Assembly: GCA_034509425.1 (NCBI GenBank)
Contig: JAVTVJ010000230.1
Span: 1,029,501-1,093,500, forward strand
Length of the DNA stretch: 64,000 bases
DNA from: Eopsaltria australis
Taxonomy: Eukaryota > Chordata > Aves > Passeriformes > Petroicidae
Direction of reading: 5' to 3'
The notes under the pieces: model-generated
What the model saw: the letters and a program-made list of their open reading frames with translations, nothing else
Told to the model about the DNA's origin: nothing
The model's database searches: none
Program-made: the position numbers and the translations under genes
In this document: positions 13,292-27,000 of the stretch, piece by piece
Layout of the letters: each line of letters starts with the position of its first letter
How positions within the stretch are numbered: position 1 is the first letter of the stretch

Positions 13292-13318
13292 TTTGAGCTG
13301 GAATTCTGTAAGCTCAAA
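13292..13318. repeat. Inverted repeat, 8-bp arms
   Basis: The arms tttgagct (13292-13299) and agctcaaa (13311-13318) are perfect reverse complements separated by 11 bases. Three bases downstream begins a perfect 24-bp palindrome, and a further 'ttgagctgg' echo follows near 13350, so the locus is a cluster of self-complementary sequence. Confidence 0.8.
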
Positions 13319-13320
13319 TT

Positions 13321-13344
13321 CTGAAAGTCTCATGAGACTTTCAG
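13321..13344. repeat. Perfect 24-bp palindrome
   Basis: The left half ctgaaagtctca is followed immediately by its exact reverse complement, tgagactttcag, with no spacer. Such a site can extrude as a small cruciform or fold as a hairpin if transcribed. No flanking terminal repeats or target-site duplications were recognised that would make it a MITE. Confidence 0.9.
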
Positions 13345-16300
13345 TTGCTGCTTGAGCTGGAAAAGTATTGTGATGCCTAGGCTTTCTTGTGGTAGTCTGG
13401 CATTTCATATTCAGGCCTGGGCAAAACTGGGATGAGCATAGATTTGCAATAAATAAGAAAAAAAGAATGAAAACCAATTCCTCTGTAAATCTTATAAACC
13501 TCAAGGAAATGTTCAGGTATGAGGCACTGTAAATGATTTATTCTTTCATTTTCTGCCAAACCCTACAAAGAAAACATCCAAGGTTTCCTTGCCTGCTTCT
13601 TAGAGATGCCTTGTTCAAAAATGCCGATTTCTTACATGAGTTCTATGCATTTGCATATAAGTTGAATGTAGCAAGTACAGCTACAATAAAAAAATTAATT
13701 AAAAAATACAATAAAAAATTAGTGCAAATGGATCCTCACTGCTGGGAGGCACACTGTCATTGACCAATAGTCTTAAGTTAATAGTGTATTGCTTACCATT
13801 AGAAGAGACAACATGGAAAAAACTGTACAATTTATTATTTTTTTATTCTAAAGCCACTTTAATTCCAAGTTCCATGGCTCCAAAAGTGTCCTATCTTTTT
13901 ATGGATTTTGAACAGGCCACATTCTCATTTCTTTCAATAGATGAACAGACAAATGTGAGGTAAGAAAAAGCCACCTAAGAAACAGTGTGTATAACAAATT
14001 AGAGTAAAAGGAGATTGACATGACTCCAAGATGGTTATATAGCAGTCCGTGCTGAGTTTACAGTGCTTGTGGTTTATAGCATTTGCCATAATTACTTCAG
14101 CTTAGAGCTGAATTGACTTTGAAAATCCTGAAAGAGTTAGTGAGACTATAAGAAGTGATACTTTGACTGTAGTGAATTTTTTCCAAGAGGGAGAAGTTGA
14201 ATTTTAAAATGGAATTTCAACTTGCAATGCTGCTTTCTAAGGCAGGTCCTGAAAAAATGTCTGTTTGGTTCAGCCACCTATTTTGATATATCTTAGCTCA
14301 GATGTGTAGAGAGAAAGTTATGGTACATAGAAAAGACAGACATGAGCAGCTTCCACAGAGAACTGAGAAGGCATTTTCTATTGAAAAAGATTATTTATGC
14401 AATTAGTAGTTGATTTACTGTCTTTATGTAAGGGCGGTGTTACAAGACAAATCTGCTAAGCTCACTTGAAGTACAAACATTGAGCCAGCCATGGCATCTA
14501 CAGAGAAATTATGGGACAATCTTCAGTCAAAGAAGAATTGGGAAAAGGTGAATAGGGTATCCAAACATTTCCAAGTTCAACCCCCTTCAGTTAAAAAAAT
14601 TTACACCAAAATAAAAAGAGTAGAATCACAATATTCCCCAAACCAGGTTTTTTTTTTTCCTAGAGCAAGATGACCTCATTTGGAATCTAAGATGGAAAAA
14701 AATGGCCATCTCCTGCCTTGGTTTCCCTAACAAGCCACAGATAGCTATTTACATATCACAGTAATGCAGCTGAACTCCTACCATTAAAGCTTTCCCAGCA
14801 AGTTTTCAGTTACAGACACAAATAGCAGCCATTCAGAAAACCAGTGAACTCTGATTATTACAAGTCCATTGAAAAAAAACTTGGAGCAAGAACATTCAAT
14901 AAAAAAGGAAAGGTTCCTGAGGTATACAATACCACAAGAGGGGTACCTGAGCTCTCTAGTTTGAGTACAAGTCAGTGATGAACCTGCTACATATGGTATT
15001 TCATGGCTCTTTCTGAGATGCATTTGCACTACATCTTGCTGTTGTTGCCAAACTGAGCCACCATTCTGAACGGTTCTGCAGAATGTTATAAATTAGTTTA
15101 TTTGCTTCTCAATGGGATTTGCATTTAACCAACCTTCCCTAATCTCGTGACACTTTTGCCTGCTGTGCAAGTGAACATTTCAGTAGTAGCTCTTGGCCTG
15201 CCTGCTTCCCATGTAATAGGAATATTTAATTTGAGAATAAAACCTATATAAATGGTACAAAAATTTGATGTAAATAAGTACGGGGAGAAATTATTGTGGC
15301 TTGATGGACAAAGGAACCTTTCTTTCCTGCATTGGGAGCAGATCAGTCGTGTGTGTAAGAAAGCTGTTTCTGTAGACAGTTTCGGAGGGTTGAAAGGGTT
15401 GGAGTGTTTTACTGAGAATTGCTCATGAAAAAGCTTGGCCAAAGGCTCATCTTTTATACATTTCTGTTGCTAAACTGCTTTTGAGCAGCCATAACACTGA
15501 TGCAGGATGAATGTATGGGCTCAGGCAGAACTGGTCACATCAGGAGTTAGCAGTGCATGAAGAGACCAAGCTCTCCAGGTCAACATGTACCAGCAGTCAA
15601 TGCCACCCTTTCTCAGGTCCATAGTCTCTCCATCCAGGACTATACTGCCTCATCCTAATTCTCTTCCCTTATACATAATTTCAGCTTTTTGTGATCTCTC
15701 GAGACACATGCATCCCTTGCCTCCTTGGAAGAGCAGCCCAACTAATTCACTTCCAACTCTTCTTTCTTTTTCTTCCAGGTCCTCAATTTAACAAGATGGG
15801 CAAATATCTCTATCGGGCAATTTACAGATTCACTCAAGACTGAGTAATACTGACTTAGCTCAGTTTTCTCCAGAAGCATTAAAGACTTGCTAGAGTTCAT
15901 TACATGCCCTTAAGAAACCCGAGGAAAAATATCTGAGGGAACAACACTTGCAAATAAAACCTAATTCTTAAATCTGCAATGCAGCTGAACAATTACACAT
16001 CTCACTTACCAAATAACTTCCAATAAAGTAAATGTTAACAACATTAAATTTATTTTTGGAACACTCAAGTTTGTTGAGTAATACTGCTTTCCTTTTCCTG
16101 TTAAGGGCCACATATCCAAGAAGAAAGGACATCTTTCACTCTCAAAGCCTGTCATATGAATAACGCGATCGCAGCATTGGAGATAATTAATATAAAATTT
16201 AAATTTAAAAAAATTCTATAAAATTATATTTTTAGTTTGCACAAAGTTCTATTAATCTACTTGTATCTGTATATTCTAACAAAAAAAGCTTTCATAGTAC

Positions 16301-19300
16301 AATGCACGCAGATTTGTGGAAATTTGGATTTATTTACATGAAATCACAAGTATATTATTCTTACTAACTTAAACTGAAAGAAAGCCTTCATTTAAGCGAT
16401 TTAATCATACCCAGAAAGCACGTAATAAAATAATGACCTCTATTACAGATCATAAGTAGCAATCAAATCTCTACAAAATAATGATCAAACGAGATAATAG
16501 GTCTGATTGCTCTCAAAATCGTGTGCTTCTACTCTGTTTTATTTCCAGAGTGAAATAGAAATTGACTTATGAGAAGATGCTGGGCCAACAACCGAGGGGA
16601 GTCTAAGTACATTGAAGAATGCCAGTTAAGTCTGGAGGAAGTCTAAGTTGGGGTAGCTTACCTCTTCTTCTTGACCCCTCACTGTGCATATCATGCCACA
16701 TTAAACCCCCTTAAGACTCACTCAGACATGTTCACTGAGATTTAGTTACTTGGGTGAACTAAGTAAGCCGTAACTTCCACATTGCCTCTAAATATGATGA
16801 TGCAGTATCCAAATTCCTATAGCTTATATTCCAAGAGGTTGAAAGAGAACAGCAAATGAAGAAAAAGTAAAGTAAATAAAGAAAGGTAGAGAACTGGAAA
16901 GAGAAAGAAACTAGAGCAAAAAGACACCTTTCCAGTGATCTTGTTGTGGTTTGGCAGCCTGTAAGGTCTGCCAGTACAGCCCATGGTGCAAGTAGCCAGT
17001 GGAATTTAACAGATTCTAATGTTTCAAAAGATGGATCCACCAGGGCGTCTTAAGCCCGTGTCTCCCAAACCTTTGGGATGTGCTAAAAACTCTTTGACCT
17101 GCAATCACATATCTGACAAATCTTCATGTCAGGATCTTTTTTTAGTTATGGCTTTGTTCCTTCTGCTTTTCTTTCTGACAGAAGCATGAAGTATTGACAT
17201 GCTAACCTCTCTCAGCCTTCCATAAGAGAAATATAAGATTAGTTCCTGTGTATTTCTGCGGTTGCCATTCAACAACTCTGGTTTCACAATTTATATGTCA
17301 AAGTCTTTACATTTTCAGGGCAACAGTTACTATCGTAATTGCAAAAGTCTAGTCCCCTTGAAATATTAAATCCTAGATACTTAAGATAAAAGGCATATCC
17401 ATATGACAAAGCCTCTCTTTTTGGTCCAATCTGGCTGAAACCAGCTACTGCGGCAGATGTAATTTAAAACTACAGTAACTGGTACCAAGCAGTGTATTAG
17501 GGTATATGAAGACTCCTCCTTCCAAAGGGTTCTCGGTAAGATCCAAACACCCCACATTTGCAACAAGAATAGGATGCAATTTCTACCTTTTTTTTTTTTT
17601 TTTTACTAATAGAGCCCTACCCAGGTTTTCTCCCAACTCCCTCAGGAGATTGCCTTATACTCATCTTTCCTGTAATCACCATGCTACAATTTATGCTGAA
17701 GGGGAGGAAACTCCCTTGTTCACTTTGTTCTGGAATTCCTTCTAATGGAATCCGCTCTGCAAAGCCTGATCAGCAGGAGCGGGAACAGAGCATGACTACA
17801 GCTAAGTTGTCAAAGAACAGGGACTGTGTGCACACTTTCCAGAGACACACTTCTATCCACAGAATTTGAGAACCCTCCCATACCACCCTACAATATCGTG
17901 TCTGTGTCTGGGAACAGTCACCCACTGAAAGTATTATCAGTGGCCTTTGCAAACTTTTCATTCACTATCTTCATTCAGTAAAAGAAAGACTGGGATTGTT
18001 CGTTCAGTAGCTGTACAGATCCTACAGTAATAACAACCAAAAGATACCTTAGACACTGCACTGGTGATTTGTGAAGATATGAACAGGTTGTTCTAAATTC
18101 CTAAGCTGTTAAAAAGAGAATTAAAAGCTTCTTATTTTTCTAACAGAATGTTTTGTTTGCTCATTTGCTTCACCTCAGTACAGCCTCAAAGACTAGCCTG
18201 AAGCCATTCAAACAGCCCTCAACAAACCTGAATATATGTTTTGATCCCCACGCTTGCAAACTAGAAATCTAACTGAAAGTCAAGTGCTGATTAATAGTGA
18301 CATCAAAGCCAAGGATTTAAGAATATGTTTCATCAGTAGAATGAGGTTTGTGTGGGCTAGACACCTAATTCCAATCCATTGCTATAATGCATAAAACTAC
18401 AGAAATGACTAAGGCTTGCAGGTTACAAAGAGCCCAGAAAGAATGCACAGAAAAGGGAGAGTGAGCACAGAAAGCCACCACACGCAAAGTTAATAGAAGC
18501 GGCTTTAAGAACTTATTAACAGCATTGTTGAAAATTAAATCGGAGAGAAGTTTCTTTATAAATGTCAGGCAACTTCTTCATCTGCAATCCACCCTCTAGG
18601 CAGACAAGAACAAAACCTGGTGAGACTCAAAGTCCAAGAGAGGGAGATGGTACAGCATCTTTTCTATCCACTTACTATCAGCTTAAATAGCATCTTAGTT
18701 GCTGTAGATATATAAACATCACATATTACAGCATGTGCAGGCCAAACTAGTTCAAATTCAACAGTTTTCTCCATAGGAACCTGGCTGCCCCGACCCCAGG
18801 CAGGGGGCAAGAGAACCTCCTTGAGTGCAGGTTTGGTTGCATCTTGCTTCAATCTGAGACAGCAACTCCCATTACCCTCTGTCAGAAAGCAATCAGCTGT
18901 CCAGAACAGTGGGCACAGGAGTAGTTTTCAAAGTCAAAATGGTGCTGTGAGATGCTGTCACCCCACTACGAGCACTGTAGGCATGGTCATATCAGTATGG
19001 CACTACACTAATGCCTGCACCATAAACACAGCCCTGCTCTAGTTACAATGCCAGAAAACACGCTTAGAGCAAGCTTTGAAAATACCCCCTTGGGAAAGCT
19101 CAAAATACCATAAGCAGGTTTTGAACATCATAATAATGCTTTGGGAAGGTATTATTAGTACCTAGAAAGGGCTCTGGGCAATGAGAGCTTGTGTGCTAGA
19201 CACAATGAATCCACAAATATTCAGGTAATCAGTTGTTTGTGGGGAGAGCTCATGTGAGCTAATTCTCTGAAAAGAGCTTATAGATAACTATGGGGAACCA

Positions 19301-21000
19301 TAATTGCACATTGCTCCTATCTAATATAGCATTTTAGCAATAAAGTTCCAATTGTACATGATAATTGAGAGTTGTTTAATAATTGAATAAATACTAAGTA
19401 ATAATTTAATAGCATACTTTGTTTACAAATAGTATTTATTTTCTTGTCAATACTGTTCTTTAGGAAAGTCATGTGGCACTGTAATATCTGCTACAAAGCA
19501 GTTGCAGTCTTATGAACTCAGCCTGAAACATACTACTATACATATTGATTCTGAGTATAAATATTGTCACATTGCATAATTTTATCAATTTAATTTCTGA
19601 AACTTTGTCAAAATAAATTTGGCAATTGAAGTTTAAAAAAATTGATCTAGATGCCTTATTAACTACATGTTTACTATTTTTTTACTACATTTACTACTAC
19701 TTCATTTATCTAAAATGAAAAGAAAATTGGATTCCTCACATTCTACAGTAACTGTTTCTGTATTACGCTGCCAGTATCGCAGGGCAGAGATTGTCTTGTT
19801 ACATGCATTCAACACAACATACATACTTATCCCTCATATAGTACTCATAATAAAATAGTAACAGAAACGGAAAACCATAACAGCAGCTCAGAAAAAACAT
19901 CTAGAAGGAGAAAAAGGCAGATTAATCAGATGTCAAACAGAGTCATTTTGTCAAACCAAATTAGTCTTTATGAGTCAAGAACTGAGGTTCAAGGCTGAGC
20001 TAGGTTTCCTCCAAAACCCATAAGATACCGTATGCTTCCCTCTGTGAATGAGATACAAATATTAGGCATCATAGCAAAGATCCTACAGAAATGGCTCACA
20101 CTCCTGAACAATTTTTCAAAACCTCTTCCACATCTAGAGTGGATCTGTTTTTCCTCATGCTTTGAGGCATGGGAAAACATGGGGCATGCTTATCCTCACA
20201 GAGTTGGCCCTATCCCCAACTATGCAGAGTTAACATGATGATCTTCTCTGTAGAGCTATGAGGGTGAAAGGCTCCTCTCTGCTTTCTCTCTAGCCTCTGT
20301 AAGTCAACACAGTAAATTGAGGGTACCTTCTGAGATGGCTTTTATGTGCCTTATAGAAATTGAGCAATTAGGGAATCTGTCAATAAGCATACACTACAGG
20401 CAACAAACACAGTGGGGAAATTCAGCTTGATATACCTCCTAGGAACATACTTGAAGAAAGCCCTGCAACTGAGGCAGTTATCAAAAGCTACCAGGGAGTG
20501 AGTCAATAGAGAAGGGCTAAAAATAAATGGCCAGATGGAGAAAATGCTGAATGCAGACCCAGAGGGACTCCTGATAAAATTTGTCTGCAAGACTCCACCC
20601 AGACAGTAGAGGGCTGCATAATTTCTGCAGCATGGGAAAGGTTTAATGCGGCAGAAGGCACAACTGAGCCTGTGCCTTTTCCTGGGGAGGGGCACAGCTC
20701 AGCTCCAGGCTAGAAAACAGACCATCTCCAATACAACAGGGCACCAGTGGTAAAGCAGGAGCCATTTGACAGGAAATGAGTGATGTGGACAGGCCTTGAT
20801 CACATCAAGTGAGTGACTGAGCCTTGGGTGCTTGCAGGGCAGGTTTGGCTTGCCCAATGCCCCTTGCTTTTACCAAACACAAGGCAGGGGAAATGGAGCC
20901 AAATTCACACCTGGGCTGATTATCCCTTCAGGCCTCAGACAGGTTTAGATCTTGTTTATGATTGAGAGTATGCCTGATTAAGGTGACTACAACACATTCC
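13345..21000. other. Non-coding stretch, nothing recognised
   Basis: AT-rich sequence holding a T17 run at 17588-17604 and strongly AT-rich pockets near 13684-13725 and 16180-16235. An interrupted inverted repeat, tcccaaa-cc-tttggga, lies at 17063-17078. The longest open frames (105 codons, minus strand, 15125-15442; 114 codons, minus strand, 20351-20695) match no family that I recognise. Confidence 0.5.
17588..17604. repeat. Poly(T) run, 17 bases
   Basis: A simple homopolymer. It could be the antisense poly(A) tail of an old retrotransposed sequence, but the flanking sequence shows no recognisable insert. Confidence 0.8.
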
Positions 21001-24000
21001 TGGTTCCCTGTTTTGTACAGTGTCCCCTCATGACTGCTCTTGGCAGAAATCCTGTTCACTTTGCTGACTTCATGATGAGGGCTCACAGCTTTCATGAGTG
21101 CTGGAAACATCAAACCCAAACCGCAGGCGAGCATATGGTCACTTTTGGATCTCCCCTCAGTGCATCAGTCACTGTTTTTTGCCATTTTGCCTTCAAGGAA
21201 GACAAGTAGGAGACGTTAGGGTTCTCAAGCCAATTCTCTCCCCCCAGAGTCACTCCAAAGCAGCTCCAGCCAGTTCGGGGCAGCTTCATTTTATATCTAC
21301 TCTACTCATGGGCTTTACTCCCAACAGCAGCAGTAATTAGTCCCTCCCTTATATCACCTTTTGCTCTTGTCTGGGTTCTACATTTGCCATTTATCTGTCT
21401 CTCTGAGTGATTCAACTCCTGTTACTTGGGGAGGGACAGTGATAGTGCTTGCTCTGAAGGTGTAGCACAGACCCTGCTCTATCAAATGCCTAAACACTGA
21501 TACACTACAGAGCTCACGGCAATTCTTGGCAGGGGGGGTCATTCACTATAAATACTCAACAGAGAAGTGCTTGGGGAACAGTGATACTGAGATATTGAAG
21601 GGCGATAGTTCTGGAGAAACAAATCACCCCCCAAAGTCTGTATGATTTCCTGCCTCATACACTGAGGCATCAAGACACAGAATAGCTTTACTAATTGTGA
21701 GGGAGATTTGGGGCTTTTGGGTTTATTTTGCTCGGAGACACCAAGTGTCTTGAGAGAGATAATACACTTTATCAGGCCATACAAGAGAACTGGAAAAAGG
21801 AGATACATTTTCCAGAACACAGGACCTGTATGAGGTCATTTAGTGTTTTGATCCTTTGAACATCATCACTCTTGGCTCAGTTTGAGCACTGCATCTTTCC
21901 AAAGGCACTAATTGATTTGGCTCTGTGCAAGATGAATAAGAATATGGCAACTGAAAATTTATTCTTGTCTAGAATGCTGAGGAATGAGTAATATACCTCT
22001 TTTCCACTAATTTCTAATTAAATATGGCAAAGAAAAAGATAGGTAGGTTGTCTTATTAAGGAACAAGTAGGTCATCCAAGCAACAAATTTGTGGTGTGGC
22101 TGTTTGGCATTTACCTCTAGCCTAGAAATTTGTACCGATTATCTTACCATTACTGGAACATGGTACATCACAGATTGCATACTTCAGGCATATAATTTCA
22201 AGGGCAGGAAAGGCATATCAAAAACATAATTTTCTAATTCTGTAGATGAGGGTTTGTTTACACAGTCTTCTAACATTTCAGATGATTGGAGGCAAGATCA
22301 GTAGAAAAAATTAGCTTTACTATAGATAATGTGAGCCTCGCCAGGCCTATTTCTTAAGGCTTATATTAATGTCAATACAAGTTTCAAGGGACTAGCCAAA
22401 GGATACTCTTGAAAATAAGATGTCACATTTCAATGAATTTAACCCAAGGCACAATTTTTTAAGTGCACACTGTAAATATTAAATAAATTTGTCTACTCCC
22501 TTGTAGCTGCTGCTTATTGTTTGAGAAATATTTCAACTTAAAAACTAAAAACTGTGAAAATTTTGGCATGTGCCAAAAGAATTTTAGAATTTTGACATAA
22601 ACTGTGATCCAATTAAACAATAAGACCTGACAAAACAGTCACCACTGTCTGATAATGACCTCCTGGGGCAGTTAAACATACCAAAGCAAAGCAGAACAGA
22701 CTGAGAAGGTCAGCAGCAGCACTAAGAAACCTTTTACAAGATGTCTAATCATTCTTGTAGCTCTCACTCTCTTTGTTTTATTTCTTGTATTTTAAAAAAA
22801 TAAAATACACACATGGAAATATAGGAAAGATGTTGTTCTGATTTATCTGCATATACTAAAACTCCAAACTATAAGTGTGTGGGCTATGTAAACAATCTAG
22901 TCTAACAGGCACATTATTTTGCAAACTTTATTAAAATGTAATTATTGTTCTCATGTAGCATAATGAACACCAACATACTGGGGCTAAAAAGAATGTGATG
23001 GAGACAGACTCTACATGGTACTTACAATACTGCTGGCATGGGTATCCATCTAAAATGGAGACTAGAATATGTACAGTTCTGCATCCTCTGTCACATATAA
23101 GAAAACAGTTCAAGTTCTCAGTGTGGACAGAGTCTCTTTACATGGGCTGCCCTGAGATATGCTATTCACATATGGTGTAGGATTTTCAGGCATCTTACTA
23201 AGATGGGGTGAGAGTACCTAACTTCAGTGAGTTAAGCTGTGCCCCTATAATAACTCAACTTGATGGATGCATTCACAGGTTAGTTCAAGGTTCTTGTGTG
23301 CTATACCTAAGTTTGCACTGCAGAACATACTTCCATGGGCAGCTTCCTTTTCATCCATGACACAGATGAGAAGTGTTCAAGGCACAGAACTGATCTGTGG
23401 AGATGTTTATACAGCTTATTTTTTATAATGCAGTTAAGTAACTGGAAACACAGCACATGCATCTCCTCATAGCTGAGAGAAATACAGCACCTCTCTTTAC
23501 AGACCAGCAGTAGGGACCGTTCCTTGTAATCTGCTGGTTCTTTGAAAGACCACTGGTTAAGAGGTGCTACATACAACATACCTCAACAAAATACACTATA
23601 AATCTGATTTCTTAAGCCAATTAAAAGTTTAAAATAATACCAAAAGGTAATTCCTTCCAGAAAGGTAGGGACCATGTCCTGGTATAAAGACTCTTCCTAA
23701 TTTGGAGAAAAAGTCCACATAAACACATGTATGTGCTTATACTGAAACTGCATGTAACTTGCTGCTCTGTAACATCCCAGCAGTATGGCAATTATTACAG
23801 TAACCTTATTACATTTACTCCAAGTATAGGATTTCCTGGATTCCAGAAAATTAATCCCAATATAGTAATTCTTTTCTAATTAAGAGTATCAGAGTACATG
23901 ATATGCAAAACTTGATCCTATTTGCTTTTGTATACATAAAAAGGATTCAGTCACCCCCACTGTCCTCTAAAACATTTTGGTTTGTTTTTTAGTTTTTAAG

Positions 24001-27000
24001 AGCTGATGCTGTGCTCACCTGCTGACTTCCATTGGGGTTTCTGCATGGTTTAGTCTAAATACTCTTGATGCTGGACCTCTCATGCTATGAGCTACTTCAA
24101 AAGACAGAAGTAGAAAAGGGATTGCTTTTCTAAAAAGCGCAATATCAAGGAGAAAAGATAGCATTTTGAACTCATGATATCATGGACAAATCAGAGAGAA
24201 AATCTATTAGAATGATAGATGGCATAAATTTTAATATAAAACACCAGCAGAGGTGTTTTTTTTTTCCTGGAGTAGCTTTGAAATTGAACAGTCTCTGTTT
24301 TGTCCAAATTTATTGCTAAAGCCTCTAGTTGAAAAGTCGCCAATGAACAGAATCAAAGTAATCAGATTTTTACATTACAAGAACTAGTAAAATCTTGGTT
24401 CACAGCTATGAGTTCCTAACGAAGCACCAGTACCTATAAATGAATATCATTTCCTGCCTCAAGGCTCCCCAGTGTTTTAAGTACAGTGCCCATTTATCCA
24501 TCCGCATTGACCAGATACTGTTGGATTATGATCTGCCCTTTGGAAGCAACATAAAGCAGGTCCATTTTTTTAAGGTTTAATGTAGCATGTAGTTTATTAT
24601 AGTTTTTCTGGTCAAAGGAATTTTTCCATAAATATTCCAATATAAATCAATCAAAACACAATTTTGATTTCTAGAGCAGACTTTTTTCCTGATCTACAAT
24701 TGGTTGATTATATTATTAATCTAAACAAATATATGTGCTCAAGCAGTGTTTTGATTAGGAGACTAACAATCAAGTCACTTAGTAGTACGGATCAGAAGTA
24801 ACAAATTTAAGCTAAAATTCTAGAACCAATTCAAACCAAAATTATGTCAGCTTCTACCAATCTGTGCCAAAGCCCAGTGTCCTGTTCAGTGGTGGCAGCA
24901 GAGGAATGAAAGTACCACAGCTGCCCAAAATGTGTGCTAGACAGCCAAGCAGCAAATAGCCAGAGCAACAGAGGAATGCACTGATTCAGCAGCCACTAAC
25001 AGTGAGGCTCATATGAAATCCCAACCACAAATTAAATTAATCTCCTTCCATCATCAGAAAACACCAAAGGAAGGCAGAGTGCAACGAGCCATGCTGAAAC
25101 AAGAAAGTGTTATTTATATCTTCCAGACCCAGCACTGGTGAATTTGGCCCTTCATCTATAAATTACCCATTTATGCCTTTAATAGGTATTTCAGGGCCAA
25201 TGATTTGTAAGACAAAAAAGAAGGTTGAGACCCATGCAATGGCTCAGTGCAGTTATGTGTTAACCAAAAGGTTCAGCCTTTGCCCTAAATTTTCTGGGCC
25301 AAATTTTAACATTAATCAGAATGTAGTTCATTGAGTTGCACAGATATACTTGAATGCTGAAGGTAGTTCTCTGTTTTGTGGGTTTCAGTACCTCCAATAG
25401 CATAGTATGTTCCCAAGTAATATTTCTATGCATTTGTCAAGATTTGAGGATTTTTGGAAAGAAATGTTTGCTTGGGGCCATTTTGTAGTTCATTATATCC
25501 CAGCATCTGAGGTGTTAACTTGTTTCATTGTTGGTCTGAGTGGAATTCTGGCAAACAACAGGATTTTTGAATGAGCAAATAAAAATAATAAAAAGCTTTC
25601 TTACATTGTAAACCATTCTTAAGCATGCATTTTTGGCATTTTGTAAATGTAAAAATATCTGGATACCAGAAAAAAAAAGAAATAGTTTATAATTATATGG
25701 GTAAATTCATCCTAAAGAGCAGGCTCTCTGTCTAAGTTACAACTCCTAATAAACACAGAATTATAATAAAACTAATGAAAAATGTTAACCACAGAGGTAT
25801 CAGCAGGCACCACTGCAATTATTACCATGATTTGCCAATTTCAGTAGAAAAACACTTCCAGAGATTTTTATTGGCTCTAGACATGGCCACTGATACTCCT
25901 AGCCATGTCTTGATATGATTTTGGTCTGAAGAACTCTGAATGCTTTAAATCCCTGAGCTTAAAACTCCTTCCTATGAGATGAATTTAAAGCACATTGGTG
26001 TGACTGTGCTATGCGCACAAACACCCATCAGTGAGAACAGCAGAGACTGCCCTTCCCTAGAACATTTGTCTATTGATTTTGTTACAGTATTAGTTACAGC
26101 CATATCTTGAGTCTGTGCTGTAAATCTGTTGCTGTTTAAATGTTTAAATGATAGTATAAAACTCAGATCATATTGATGTTGTGGGTAAATGATGTTTTAG
26201 CTCAGTGAGTTGGTGGAACAATGCTTAGCCAACTCTCTGAATTACTGCACTTCCTAGACATTTCGTATGTCTGGAATATGAGCACAGTTTCAGCCTCTGG
26301 TTTTCTAACATTACAGTTTGAAATGTTACAGTAGCAGCTTAGGAATAACTCCTTGCTTCCACAGTAAACTTTTCCAATGAGTATTTCAGTTTGTTTGCTA
26401 TATTTCATCAACATTTGTGTGCACATACGCACACATGCATGCACACATTTCATCACATATTTACAAAGCACAGGGTGAGAATATGATCCCACTGTATCAA
26501 AAAGAAACCAAGAGAAAGAGCAGTAAAGCATGTAGCTTGAAAACCTTCCATCAAACATCTTGAAGTTGCTTTGTTCGTTACACTGACCTACATGAGTTGT
26601 TATTGCCATTTGGCTCTGAATTATTAACAATCAGCAGAAAGATTTAGCACCCTTTCAACTCCAGCTTTGTCTATACACTCTAAGATAAAAACAGTTTACA
26701 CTCTGTGCTAGTTAGAAAACATCTGTGAGCACCCCAGCACTCAGCTTCTAGTGGTAGCCCTGTTAGTGCTCCACATAACTGCATGTAACCACTCAGCATG
26801 ACAACCTTTTGCGTTCCTCTTTATGAATAATTTTGTTATACCACATCCATTTTCGTGTGTTCTTTATTACTGCACGCGACTACATTTATTAGAGTTCCCA
26901 CCAGAGAATTATTCTTCTTGTTATCCTTAATGGTGCTATGTACTGCCCTCTCTGGGCTGTAAGCTTGGCACTTTTCAGATCCCATTTCACTAGGGTTTTT

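Noticed and set aside
17060..17080. 'tctcccaaacctttgggatg' as a possible hAT terminus or dimeric binding site
   Set aside because: It has only a 7-bp-arm inverted repeat with no partner terminus, and is expected by chance at this length.
20351..20695. 114-codon minus-strand cysteine-containing frame
   Set aside because: The cysteines are not spaced as in any zinc-binding domain I recognise, and no neighbouring exon supports it.
24860..24920. 'cccagtgtcctgttcagtgg' resembling a widespread old amniote repeat
   Set aside because: The similarity fades within about 25 bases and I could not name a family with confidence.
26202..26630. 142-codon minus-strand open frame
   Set aside because: No domain, no gene context, and it spans the alternating CA/TG-like tract. 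A frame this long is unremarkable somewhere in six frames of 64 kb.
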